DNA of 64,000 bases from Planomonospora sp. ID67723 (lineage in GTDB: Bacteria; Actinomycetota; Actinomycetes; Streptosporangiales; Streptosporangiaceae): positions 496,001 through 560,000 of the forward strand of contig NZ_JABTEZ010000002.1 in NCBI RefSeq assembly GCF_015711605.1, in the 5' to 3' direction. The position numbers and the translations under genes were made by a program. Within the stretch, counting starts at the first letter, position 1. Each line of letters opens with the position of its first letter. Below are positions 25,716 through 33,641 of the stretch, piece after piece. The notes under the pieces were generated by a model, which was not told where the DNA came from, did not search any database, and saw nothing but the letters and a program-made list of their open reading frames with translations.

Positions 25716-26441
25716 ATGAAACGAGCGTTCGTCCTGATCCCCGGCCCCTGGATGGGGGCCTGGGTCTGGGAGCCGGTCGTACGGCGCCTGCGCCAGCGCG
25801 GGCACGTCGCCCGCGCCATCACCCTGCAAGGTCTGGACACCGCGGACACGGATGTCTCCGGCGTCGGTCTGGAGACCCACGTCTCCGACGTCCTGGCGAT
25901 CCTGGAGAAGGAGGACCTGCACGACGTCGTGGTCGTCGGGCACAGCTACTCCGGTCTCGTGGCCGGCCAGGTGGCCGACAGAGCCCGTGACCGGGTGTCG
26001 CACACGGTGTTCGTCGAGGCGTTCCTGCCGCATGACGGCAAGTCGATGCTGCACGTCTTCCCCGAGCGCCAGCGCGCCGACGAACTGCGGCTCATCGCCG
26101 ACAACGAGGGCCGCTGGCCGGCCCCCGACGCGACGGTGGTGGCCGAAGGCCAGGGGCTGACCACGAGGCAGGCGCTCTGGCTCACCCGGCGTTTCGTCGG
26201 CCACCCCGGCCGTACGATCGCCGAGCCCGCCGCGCTGACCCGCCCCCTGACGCGGCAGCGGGCCAGCTACGTCATCTGTTCGAAGGAGCACTTCGCCGGC
26301 CGCGTCTCCGCCGACGTGTCCGCCATGCGGACCGTGCCGACCTGGGACTTCCACACACTGGACACCGGGCACTGGCCGATGGTCTCGGCTCCCGCCCAGC
26401 TCGCCGCGCTCCTGGCGGACATCGCCGACCGGGACCGCTGA
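25716..26441 (+). CDS. Alpha/beta hydrolase, AB_hydrolase type
   Basis: The 241-residue hydrolase has VLIPGPWMGAWVWEPVVRRL (oxyanion segment, about 6-25), the nucleophile elbow GHSYSG (about 74-79, Ser76) and a C-terminal catalytic His in LDTGHWPM (about 213-220). This resembles plant-type esterase or lactonase relatives seen in many actinomycete clusters. The substrate is unknown: an ester or lactone hydrolase, or a cyclase. GGAAGGGAGG lies 15-25 bases upstream. It sits between the PPTase and a convergent membrane-protein pair, with a hairpin after its stop. Confidence 0.85.
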   Translation: MKRAFVLIPGPWMGAWVWEPVVRRLRQRGHVARAITLQGLDTADTDVSGVGLETHVSDVLAILEKEDLHDVVVVGHSYSGLVAGQVADRARDRVSHTVFVEAFLPHDGKSMLHVFPERQRADELRLIADNEGRWPAPDATVVAEGQGLTTRQALWLTRRFVGHPGRTIAEPAALTRPLTRQRASYVICSKEHFAGRVSADVSAMRTVPTWDFHTLDTGHWPMVSAPAQLAALLADIADRDR

Positions 26442-26466
26442 CCGTGGCCGGCCGGTCCCGGCGGAT

Positions 26467-26488
26467 CGTCCGGGCGGGCGCCCGGACG
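26467..26488. terminator. Convergent hairpin terminator
   Basis: CGTCCGGGC (26467-26475) pairs with GCCCGGACG (26480-26488) with loop GGGC, between the alpha/beta hydrolase gene (plus) and the DUF3592-like gene (minus). Confidence 0.6.
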
Positions 26489-26501
26489 ACCGGCGTGGCG
26501 G

Positions 26502-27002
26502 TCACAACGGCTTCGCCGGTACGGAACCGCCGGCACGCGCCCGGGAGGCCGGTTTCCCCAGACCGAAGGCACGCCGCAGCGGCCCGCCGTACACGAACGT
26601 CAGCATCGTCAGCGCGACCAGGAGCACAAGTGCCGTGAACACCCACTCGTTCGAGCCGCCGGGGCCGTACACCCGGCTGGGGTGGCCGATGTCCACGGCC
26701 GCCACCCGCTCGCCGGGCCGCAGCGAGTACCGGTCGGCGCCGTACATCTCGATCTGCTGCCTGTGGACCGTGCCGTCCCCGGAGCGGAACTCTCCCGTCC
26801 AGGTGCAGGACTCGTGCCCGGGGTGCTGCACACACTCCATCCGCTGCGGGGTGAAGCCCCCCGCGATCCCGTCGGCCCGCGCGGCGCGTACGGTCATGCC
26901 GATGTTGGGCACGGTCAGATGGAGGAGGAAGGCGGCCAGGAGCGTCAGGACCGTGCCGAAGACGGGAGAGCGCCCCCCGCGCCGCCTGCCGTCCGTCACC
27001 AT
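26502..27002 (-). CDS. Small membrane protein, DUF3592-like
   Basis: The 166-residue protein has a hydrophobic segment near 15-32 (FGTVLTLLAAFLLHLTVP), a globular outer part with ECVQHPGHESCTWTGEF, and a second membrane segment near 122-142 (WVFTALVLLVALTMLTFVYG). The pattern of two membrane segments around a small beta-rich domain resembles DUF3592. Function unknown. Its ATG overlaps the stop of the upstream membrane-protein gene, so the two are co-translated and probably act together. Confidence 0.7.
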   Translation of the reverse strand: MVTDGRRRGGRSPVFGTVLTLLAAFLLHLTVPNIGMTVRAARADGIAGGFTPQRMECVQHPGHESCTWTGEFRSGDGTVHRQQIEMYGADRYSLRPGERVAAVDIGHPSRVYGPGGSNEWVFTALVLLVALTMLTFVYGGPLRRAFGLGKPASRARAGGSVPAKPL

Positions 27003-27562
27003 CCGTGGGCGACCGCGCAGCTGCACTGCATGCGGGATCGCTCGGCCGGACGGGGGCGCCGGTGCAGGAGCATCGCGACCACCATGGGCGCGAAGACGAG
27101 GGCGTTGTAGAGGAGGTGCAGTTCCACCCGCGGCATGATGAGCTGGACGACGCTGGTCGGGACCGGGCGTCCCAGCAGGTTGCTGCCGCTCAGCGCCTGG
27201 ATGAGCAGGAGCAGGTGTTCGACGTGGTGCCAGATCTGGATGCCGAGTGAGATGTTCCACCACGTGCGCGACCTGCCGGTGAAGGCGGGCCTGAGGATGA
27301 TCAGGCCGACCAGCATCACGAGGGCGTACCCGTAGTGCATCCACTCGGAGGTGACGAGCCAGGGGAAGGGGATGCCCAGGACGCCGCGCGCCTCGGGGAC
27401 GCGCCAGCCCAGGACGTAGATCTGGACGGCCTGGGCGAGATGCTCCGCCCAATGGGCCAGGACCACCACGAAGTAGACGCCGAGAGCCGTCTTGTGGTGT
27501 CGGGTGTTGAGCGTCGGCAGCCAGCCGCGGGACTGCCCTGCCGAAGTCGTTCCGGTTGCCAT
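26996..27562 (-). CDS. His-rich polytopic membrane protein of unknown function
   Basis: The 188-residue protein has about four membrane segments and conserved-looking His/Glu motifs inside or beside them: LAHWAEHLAQAVQIYVLGW (about 34-52), SEWMHYGYALVMLVG (about 71-85), WHHVEHLLLLIQA (about 110-122) and ELHLLYNALVF (about 147-157). Repeated HxxEH suggests metal or heme binding, or a hydroxylase-like membrane enzyme, but I know no assigned function. ATG 27562 follows GAGG; a longer reading to 27712 adds an unlikely N terminus that crosses a tRNA-like stretch. It is divergent from the exported hydrolase gene. Confidence 0.75.
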   Translation of the reverse strand: MATGTTSAGQSRGWLPTLNTRHHKTALGVYFVVVLAHWAEHLAQAVQIYVLGWRVPEARGVLGIPFPWLVTSEWMHYGYALVMLVGLIILRPAFTGRSRTWWNISLGIQIWHHVEHLLLLIQALSGSNLLGRPVPTSVVQLIMPRVELHLLYNALVFAPMVVAMLLHRRPRPAERSRMQCSCAVAHGW

Positions 27563-27626
27563 GCGCGAACCTCGATCCCTGGATTGTGGAGTGGGTGCCG
27601 TCGCCAGGTCCGGGTGCCGGCCATCC

Positions 27627-27669
27627 GCGCTCCGGGGCTCGACCCCGGGACCTTCGGCTCCGGAGTCAT
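27627..27669 (-). other. tRNA-like 3' half, possible remnant or integration scar
   Basis: Read on the minus strand, the stretch contains TGACTCCGGA followed by CCGAAGG and CCGGG-GTCGAGC-CCCGG, which look like the anticodon arm and T arm of a tRNA-Arg(CCG). The anticodon stem does not pair properly and no matching acceptor or D arm is evident, so it is not a working tRNA. Integrases often target tRNA 3' ends, so a scar is possible. Confidence 0.3.
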
Positions 27670-27859
27670 TTTCCAGTTCGCTCCGGAGCGAGGTTGCTTC
27701 GTGAATGCTCACTTCTCAGGTCGTGACGGTGGAGGCGGGCCGCACCGCATTCCAGAAGAAGCACGGCGCCAGGCCCGGCAGGAGGATGGGGTGCTGGGGC
27801 CGACCACGATGCCAGCCGGGCAGATCGCGGCTCCTCGGCACGTGGAAAGGACGCGGGAC

Positions 27860-28906
27860 ATGCCGTTGGACGAGACAGCAGTGTCGGTACGGGAAGGGAA
27901 GCGGAGGCCGCTGCGCACCGCCGCGGGCGCGTTCGCCGCGCTCCTGGCGGTCCTGCTCGCCACCACCGCCACCACCGCCACCGCCGCCACCGGCGCGCGC
28001 AGTCCGGAGAGGCCGGTCGTGGAGGAGCCGGTGAGCTCCCTGCCCGGATTCAGGCACGGCAAGGTCGCCGTCGACGGCGGCGCCGTCCACTACGTGCGCG
28101 GCGGATCGGGCCCGGCCGTCCTGCTCCTGCACGGATGGCCGCAGACCTGGGCGATGTGGCGCGACGTGATGCCGGCGCTCGCCCGCGAGCACACCGTCAT
28201 CGCGATGGACCTGCCGGGCCTGGGGGCCTCCGGCATCCCCGCCGGCGGCTACGACAAGGTCACCACCGCGCACCGGATCCGCCAGGCCGTCAACAGGCTG
28301 GGCTTCCGGCAGGTGGGGATCGTCGGCCACGACGTCGGCGCCCTGGTCGCCTACCCCTACGCGCGAGACTTCCCCGCCGAGGTGACCCGGGTGGCGATGC
28401 TGGAGACGCCGCTGTCCGGCTTCGGCCTCGAGGAGCTGTACGGCCTCAGCTGGCACTTCCGGTTCAACTCCTCCCCCTCGCCGATCCCCGAGCAGATCAT
28501 GGACAACGACGAGGTCGGCACCTACCTCGGCATGATCTTCGACTTCAGCCACCGCCGGGAGGCCGTCGACCGCGAGACGTACTTCCGGGCCTACGCGGAT
28601 CCGGCCAGGCGCACCGCCGGATACGAGTACTACAGGGCGTTCGCCGCGGACGCGGAGAACAACAAGGCCAACGCCTCCAGGCGGCTGGCCATGCCGGTGC
28701 TGGGAATGGGCGGGCAGTACGCCTTCGGTTCCGGCGTCGCCGAGTCGTTCCGCCAGGTCGCCGATGACGTGCGCACGGTCGTCGTGCCCGAGTCCGGCCA
28801 CTTCATCCCTGAGGAGAACCCGAGTTTCCTGGCCGGCTGCCTGAACTTCTTCCTCGGCGCCCAGCGTCCGGCGCCGAGCCCCGAACTCACCGCCTGCGCC
28901 CCCTGA
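27860..28906 (+). CDS. Exported alpha/beta hydrolase, epoxide hydrolase-like
   Basis: This 348-residue protein has an N-terminal signal segment (about 20-44, AAGAFAALLAVLLATTATTA) that ends near GARS. The catalytic domain shows HGWPQTWAMWRDV (oxyanion hole HGWP), the nucleophile elbow GHDVGALVAY with Asp instead of Ser, and ESGHFIPEE with the catalytic His. Asp at the elbow is typical of epoxide hydrolases and haloacid or haloalkane dehalogenases. Enediyne clusters contain a cytoplasmic epoxide hydrolase (SgcF/KedF) that opens an epoxide on the core; this one looks extracytoplasmic, so it may instead detoxify leaked intermediate or be an unrelated enzyme. The start at 27860 has AAAGGAC about 10 bases upstream. 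The promoter gap is shared with the His-rich membrane gene. Confidence 0.85.
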   Translation: MPLDETAVSVREGKRRPLRTAAGAFAALLAVLLATTATTATAATGARSPERPVVEEPVSSLPGFRHGKVAVDGGAVHYVRGGSGPAVLLLHGWPQTWAMWRDVMPALAREHTVIAMDLPGLGASGIPAGGYDKVTTAHRIRQAVNRLGFRQVGIVGHDVGALVAYPYARDFPAEVTRVAMLETPLSGFGLEELYGLSWHFRFNSSPSPIPEQIMDNDEVGTYLGMIFDFSHRREAVDRETYFRAYADPARRTAGYEYYRAFAADAENNKANASRRLAMPVLGMGGQYAFGSGVAESFRQVADDVRTVVVPESGHFIPEENPSFLAGCLNFFLGAQRPAPSPELTACAP

Positions 28907-29072
28907 TCCGCGGTAGAACGGTACGTGACACAGGGCCCGGTCGAACTCACCGTCGAGAATCCGGGAGAGGACGCGTCCTGCGGGCCGGCCGCCGCAAGGA
29001 GGCTGCGCCGCCGCCGGGTGACGAGCCGAGCTCCGACGCAACGGGCGGGGCCGACAGGAGGAAGGGTTTGAC

Positions 29073-30437
29073 ATGAGCCATCAAGTCCAGCGACCACCGT
29101 ACGCGGTGGACGGGGAGTCCGGCGGGGCCGCCGCCGCGCAGCTCAGCCGCGGATTCGGCGGGCCCGTGTACCTGCCGGGCGACGCCGGCTACGAGAGGGA
29201 ACGGCAGGCGCCCTATTCGGACATCGACCCGCGCCCGGCGGTCGTCGCGATGGCCTCGGACCACGCCGACGTGCAGACCGCGATCACCACGGCGCGCGAG
29301 CACGGCCTGCCCTTCTCCGTCCAGGGCACCGGGCACGGCACCCACGCCGCTTGCAACGGGGGCATCCTGCTGAAGACGTCGGAGATGGCGTCGGTCCTGG
29401 TGGACCCGGACCGGCAGGTCGCCCGTGTCGGCGCCGGCGCCGTATGGGAGCAGGTGATCGCCGCGGCCGAGCCGTTCGGCCTCGCGCCGCTGGCCGGCTC
29501 GCACCAGTCGGTGGGCGTGGCGGGCTACACGCTGGGCGGCGGTGTGGGCTGGCTGGGCCGCAAGTACGGGTTCGCCGCCGACAGCGTGCTGAGCGCCGAG
29601 GTCGCCGGCGCCGACGGGCGGCTGCTGAAGGCGAGCGCCGACGAGCACCCCGACCTGTTCTGGGCGCTGCGCGGCGGCGGCGGCAACTTCGGCGTGGTGA
29701 CCTCCCTGGAGTTCCGGCTGTACCCGGTCGGCCGGGTCTACGCCGGCGTCGCCTACTTCGCGGCCGAGCGGGCGGCCGAGACGCTCGCGCGCTACCGGGA
29801 TTGGACGGCCGACGCGCCTGACGAGCTGAGCACCTCCGTCCTGCTGACCCGGCTTCCCCGCGCTCCGGAGGTCCCCGCAGCGGTGCGGGGCAGGCGCGTG
29901 CTCGCGATCCAGGTCATGTACGCGGGGGAGGAGGAGCAGGCCCGCCGGGCGCTGGCACCCCTGTGGCAGGCCGCGGGGCCTGCGCTGTCGGAGACGTTCA
30001 GGTCGTCGAGCTTCGGCGCGGCGGACATGGGCGGCACCGGTCCCGCGCAGGTGAACCTGCTCGACACCCTGCCCGACCCGGTGATCGACGCCCTGGTGGC
30101 GGCGGCCGCACGGCCGGACTCGCCGGTCCTGACGGCGGAGATCCGTCACTGGGGCGGCGCGATGGGCCGCCCGGGCCCGGACGCCGGCCCCGTGGGCCAC
30201 CGCACGGTCCGGTTCGCCACCGTCCTCGACGGGTGGGTGCCGGAGGTGGACGAGGCGCTGCGGCCGTACGCGGCCGGGCGGTCCTTCCTGAACTTCCTGC
30301 ACGACCCCGCCAGGGCCGAGACGGCCTACGCTCCCGGCGACCACCGGCGGTTGCGGGAGGTCAAGCGGGCCTACGACCCCGACAACTTCTTCCACCTCAA
30401 CTACAACATCCCCCCGGCGCCCCCGCGGGCCCGGTGA
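29073..30437 (+). CDS. FAD-linked oxidase, berberine-bridge type
   Basis: The 454-residue oxidase has the PP-loop FAD domain: PRPAVVAMASDHADVQTAI (about 50-68), GTGHGTHAACNGG (about 90-102, with a His in the position used for covalent flavin in many family members), AGSHQSVGVAGYTLGGG (about 143-159) and LRGGGGNFGVVT (about 200-211). The C-terminal BBE tail reads RAYDPDNFFHLNYNI. Such enzymes oxidise alcohols, amines or aromatic rings using oxygen. The typical second covalent-linkage Cys is not obvious, so the flavin may be bound through one His. AGGAGG lies 14 bases upstream of ATG 29073. The substrate is unknown, but it may act on the anthranilate-derived unit whose operon is convergent to it. 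Confidence 0.92.
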   Translation: MSHQVQRPPYAVDGESGGAAAAQLSRGFGGPVYLPGDAGYERERQAPYSDIDPRPAVVAMASDHADVQTAITTAREHGLPFSVQGTGHGTHAACNGGILLKTSEMASVLVDPDRQVARVGAGAVWEQVIAAAEPFGLAPLAGSHQSVGVAGYTLGGGVGWLGRKYGFAADSVLSAEVAGADGRLLKASADEHPDLFWALRGGGGNFGVVTSLEFRLYPVGRVYAGVAYFAAERAAETLARYRDWTADAPDELSTSVLLTRLPRAPEVPAAVRGRRVLAIQVMYAGEEEQARRALAPLWQAAGPALSETFRSSSFGAADMGGTGPAQVNLLDTLPDPVIDALVAAAARPDSPVLTAEIRHWGGAMGRPGPDAGPVGHRTVRFATVLDGWVPEVDEALRPYAAGRSFLNFLHDPARAETAYAPGDHRRLREVKRAYDPDNFFHLNYNIPPAPPRAR

Positions 30438-30463
30438 CCACCGCCCCCGCGGGCCTGCGTGTC

Positions 30464-30554
30464 CCTCCCGCCCGCCTCGCCTGCCGAGGTGGGCGGGAGG
30501 TCTTTTCGCGACAGGGCCCTCCGCGGCCGGCCGAGCCGGCCGCGGAGGGCCCTG
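30464..30554. terminator. Two tandem hairpins between convergent operons
   Basis: The first hairpin pairs 30464-30479 with 30485-30500 (one G-T wobble). The second is a perfect 19-bp stem, 30512-30530 with 30536-30554, loop CCGAG. They lie between the BBE-type oxidase gene and the asnB-like gene and should stop transcription from both. Confidence 0.85.
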
Positions 30555-30572
30555 TTCCTCTGCGAGTCCCTC

Positions 30573-32420
30573 TCAAAGCTCCACGCGCACGCCGTACGCC
30601 GTGACCCATGTGTTGAACTCGATCAGCCGCTCGATCACCGCGCGGGCGCTCCACGGGCCGCCCATGGCGTAGGAGCCGGCGGGCGCGTCGAGCAGCGTCC
30701 GGATCTCCTGCTCGGACGCCAGCGCGAGCACCGGGCCGCCTTCGGCGAGGACGGCCTCCAGCTTCTCGCGCAGCGCCGTCTCGTATCCCTCGTCCTGGGT
30801 GGACGGGTAGGGGTTCTTCTTGCGGTCCAGGACCGAGTCGGGCAGTACGCCGCGCATGGCGGCGCGCAGGAGGCTCTTCTCCCGGCCGTCGAAGTTCTTC
30901 ATCGCCCACGGCGTGTTGTAGACGTACTCGACCAGCTGGTGGTCGGTGAACGGCACCCGGACCTCGAGGCTCGCCGCCATGCTGATGCGGTCCTTGCGGT
31001 CCAGCAGGAAGTTCTCCCAGCGGGTGAGGTTGAGGTAGGTCAGCTCCCGCATCCGCGCCTCGACGCCCGTCTCCCCGGGCAGCCGCGGCACCTCCTCCAG
31101 CGCCTCGCTGTAGCGCTGCTTGACGTATTCGGCCAGCCCCAGCCGCTCCCAGAGGCCGATGTCCTGCAGCGCCCCGATGCCGCCCGCCTTCTTGAACGGG
31201 GAGTGCCAGGGGAAGGTGTCCGACTCGATCGCATCCCGATCGTGGAACCAGGTGTAGCCGCCGAAGAGCTCGTCGGCGGCCTCGCCCGACAGCGCGACCG
31301 TCATCTCCTGCTTCAGCGCGCGGCACAGCACCAGCAGCGAGTACTCCATGTCGCCGGTGGAGACCGGCAGGTCCTGGGCGCGCAGCACCGTCCCCCTGAC
31401 CTCCGGGTCGAGGATCTCGGCGTTGTCCAGCTCGACGATGATGTGCCGGGCGCCGACGTGCTCGGCCACCTCGACGGCGAACGGAGTGTCGGGATCCTCC
31501 CACTGCACGTTCGCCTGGAAGCGTGACTCGTGGCCCTTGAAGTCCACCGAGAACGCCTTCAGCGGCTCCGCGACGCCCTTGCGGGCGAGTGCGGCGGCGG
31601 CCAGCGCGGTGATCGCGCTGGAGTCGAGCCCGCCCGACAGCAGCGTGCCCACGGGCACGTCGGCGACGAGCTGCCGGTCCACGATGCCGGCCAGCAGTGA
31701 GCGCACGGTGGCGATCGTCGTGTCCAGGTCGTCGGTGTGCGGGCGGGCCCGCAGCCGCCAGTAGCGGTGCTCCCCGCGGCCCTCGCGGGAGAAGCGCAGG
31801 ACCGTGGCCGGCCGTACCTCGTGCATGCCCCGGAACACGCCGTGGCCGGGCGTCTTGACGATCGTGAAGATCTCCCGCAGGCCGTCGGCGTCGATGACGG
31901 CCTCGGCCTCGTCGTGGGCCAGGATGGTCTTCGGCTCCGAGCCGAACAGCACGCCGTCCGGCGTCGGGTAGTAGTAGAGCGGCTTGACCCCCATCCGGTC
32001 GCGCACCAGCAGCAGTTCCTCGGTGCGCGGGTCCCAGATGGCCAGCGCGAAGATGCCGTCGAGCCGGTCGGCGAAGTCCTCGCCCCACTCCAGGTAGGCC
32101 CGCAGCACCACCTCGGAGTCGCTGGCCGTGCGGAACTCGTGGCCCAGCCCGCGCAGCTCCTCGCGCAGCTCGCGGTAGTTGTAGACCTCCCCGTTGTAGG
32201 TCATGACCGGCAGGCCTTCCCCGCCGGCGGCCATCGGCTGCCTGCCGCCCTCCAGGTCGATGATCGCCAGCCTCCGGTGGCCGAGCGCCGCGCGGGCGCA
32301 GGTCCACACGCCGCCCGCGTCGGGGCCCCGGTACTCCAGGGTCGCCGTCATCGCCGTGATCGTGTTCCGCTCGCCGGTCAGATCGCGCTCGTAACTCACC
32401 CATCCAGCAATGCCGCACAT
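30573..32420 (-). CDS. AsnB-like glutamine-dependent amidotransferase
   Basis: The 615-residue protein starts MCGIAGW, so Cys2 can hydrolyse glutamine. The N-terminal glutaminase half has YRGPDAGG, GHRRLAIIDLEGGRQPM and YNGEVYNY (about 75-82). The synthetase half has the ATP PP-loop LLSGGLDSSAI (about 261-271) and SGEAADELFGGY (about 375-386). It makes an amide from a carboxylate and ATP, nominally asparagine, but clustered AsnB proteins often amidate natural-product acids. Here it closes an operon that makes an anthranilate-type acid, so it may form a carboxamide of that unit. It follows the flavin monooxygenase gene by 6 bases. No strong ribosome site is seen next to the ATG, so coupling is likely. 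Confidence 0.93.
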   Translation of the reverse strand: MCGIAGWVSYERDLTGERNTITAMTATLEYRGPDAGGVWTCARAALGHRRLAIIDLEGGRQPMAAGGEGLPVMTYNGEVYNYRELREELRGLGHEFRTASDSEVVLRAYLEWGEDFADRLDGIFALAIWDPRTEELLLVRDRMGVKPLYYYPTPDGVLFGSEPKTILAHDEAEAVIDADGLREIFTIVKTPGHGVFRGMHEVRPATVLRFSREGRGEHRYWRLRARPHTDDLDTTIATVRSLLAGIVDRQLVADVPVGTLLSGGLDSSAITALAAAALARKGVAEPLKAFSVDFKGHESRFQANVQWEDPDTPFAVEVAEHVGARHIIVELDNAEILDPEVRGTVLRAQDLPVSTGDMEYSLLVLCRALKQEMTVALSGEAADELFGGYTWFHDRDAIESDTFPWHSPFKKAGGIGALQDIGLWERLGLAEYVKQRYSEALEEVPRLPGETGVEARMRELTYLNLTRWENFLLDRKDRISMAASLEVRVPFTDHQLVEYVYNTPWAMKNFDGREKSLLRAAMRGVLPDSVLDRKKNPYPSTQDEGYETALREKLEAVLAEGGPVLALASEQEIRTLLDAPAGSYAMGGPWSARAVIERLIEFNTWVTAYGVRVEL

Positions 32421-32426
32421 AATTGA

Positions 32427-33641
32427 TCAACGCATCCTTTCCATGGTCTCGGTGAAGTCGCGGGCGCCGTGCAGCCACGCGACCTTGTCGTGCAGCTCGT
32501 CCTCGGAGAACGCGGACAGCATCCGGTTCCTGGCGAGCGCGGCGGCCCCGGCGGGGTGGTAGAGGCGGCTGCCCATCTCGCGGGAGACGAGCTGGGTCCG
32601 GGCCGTGCGGGCCCGGCGGGCCGCGTTGTACTTCTCGAACCGCTGCGGGAACTCGGCGGGGCCGCAGTCGGCCAGCTCGCCCAGCGTCACCGCGTCCTCC
32701 AGCGCCATGCACGCGCCCTGGGCGGCGTACTGGAGCATGGGGTGGGCCGCGTCGCCGAGCAGGACCACGCGGCCGTCGGTCCAGTCGGCCACCGGGTCGC
32801 GGTCGCACAACACCCACTCGCGCCACTCCGCACCCAGCTCCAGCAGCCGTCCGGCGGTCTCGCCGAGTCCGGGGAAGGCGCCCAGCACCGTCTCGCGCTC
32901 GGCCGGCCGGCCGGTCACCACGGTCGCGGCGCCGTCGTCGCGGGTGGCGGCCAGGTTCAGGAACTCGCCGCCGCCGATCGGGTAATGCACGAAGTGCCAG
33001 CGCGGCCCCGCCCACAGCGTGACGGTGTTCCAGCGCAGGTCGTCGGGCACCCGTTCCATCGGGATGACCGAACGGAAGATCGTGTGTCCCGACACCCGCG
33101 GCCCGCCGTCGCCGACCAGCCGCGCGCGGATCATGGAGTGCAGGCCGTCGGCCCCCACCAGCGCGTCGCCGGCCACCCGGGCCCCGCCGCCGAGCAACGC
33201 CCGCACGCCGCCGGCGTCCTGCTCGTAGCCGATCACGTGGCTGCCGCCGCGCAGCTCGACCAGCGGATGGTCCCGGCATGCGGCCAGCAGCGGGCCGTAC
33301 AGGTCCACCCGCTGGACCACCGCGTACGGGTTGCCGAAGCGCGCCCGGTAGCGGCCGGTGAGCGGCATGCTCGCCACCCGCTCACCGGTCGTGCCGTCCA
33401 TGAAGCGCAGCTCCTCGATGTAGACGGCCAGGTCGCGCACGGCCTGCCCGACCCCGAGCCGGTCCAGCGCGGCGAAGCCGTTGGGGCCGAGCTGGATGCC
33501 CGCGCCGAGCTCGCTGAACTCGTCCCTGCGCTCCAGGACCACCGCCCGGTGACCCTGGTTCGCCAGGCCGACGGCGGCGGCCAGCCCTCCTATGCCGCCA
33601 CCGGCGATGAGTACGGTCGCCGTCCTCCCCCGCCCGTTCAT
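32427..33641 (-). CDS. FAD-dependent aromatic hydroxylase (salicylate or 3-hydroxybenzoate 6-hydroxylase type)
   Basis: The 404-residue flavoprotein has GxGxxG as IAGGGIGGLAAAVGLA (about 12-27), the DG motif VGADGLHSMIRARL (about 165-178) and GDAAHPMLQYAAQGACMALE (about 298-317). The last motif, with Pro and Gln, matches group A single-component hydroxylases such as 3-hydroxybenzoate 6-monooxygenase. It probably adds a hydroxyl to an anthranilate-type acid, perhaps 3-hydroxyanthranilate, with NAD(P)H and oxygen; the partner operon genes suggest this substrate. Its ATG overlaps the stop of the ADIC synthase gene (ATGA). Confidence 0.9.
   Translation of the reverse strand: MNGRGRTATVLIAGGGIGGLAAAVGLANQGHRAVVLERRDEFSELGAGIQLGPNGFAALDRLGVGQAVRDLAVYIEELRFMDGTTGERVASMPLTGRYRARFGNPYAVVQRVDLYGPLLAACRDHPLVELRGGSHVIGYEQDAGGVRALLGGGARVAGDALVGADGLHSMIRARLVGDGGPRVSGHTIFRSVIPMERVPDDLRWNTVTLWAGPRWHFVHYPIGGGEFLNLAATRDDGAATVVTGRPAERETVLGAFPGLGETAGRLLELGAEWREWVLCDRDPVADWTDGRVVLLGDAAHPMLQYAAQGACMALEDAVTLGELADCGPAEFPQRFEKYNAARRARTARTQLVSREMGSRLYHPAGAAALARNRMLSAFSEDELHDKVAWLHGARDFTETMERMR

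Noticed and set aside
27563-27712. Longer N terminus of the His-rich membrane protein
   Set aside because: The added residues cross the tRNA-like stretch and lack membrane-protein character; ATG 27562 has a ribosome site.
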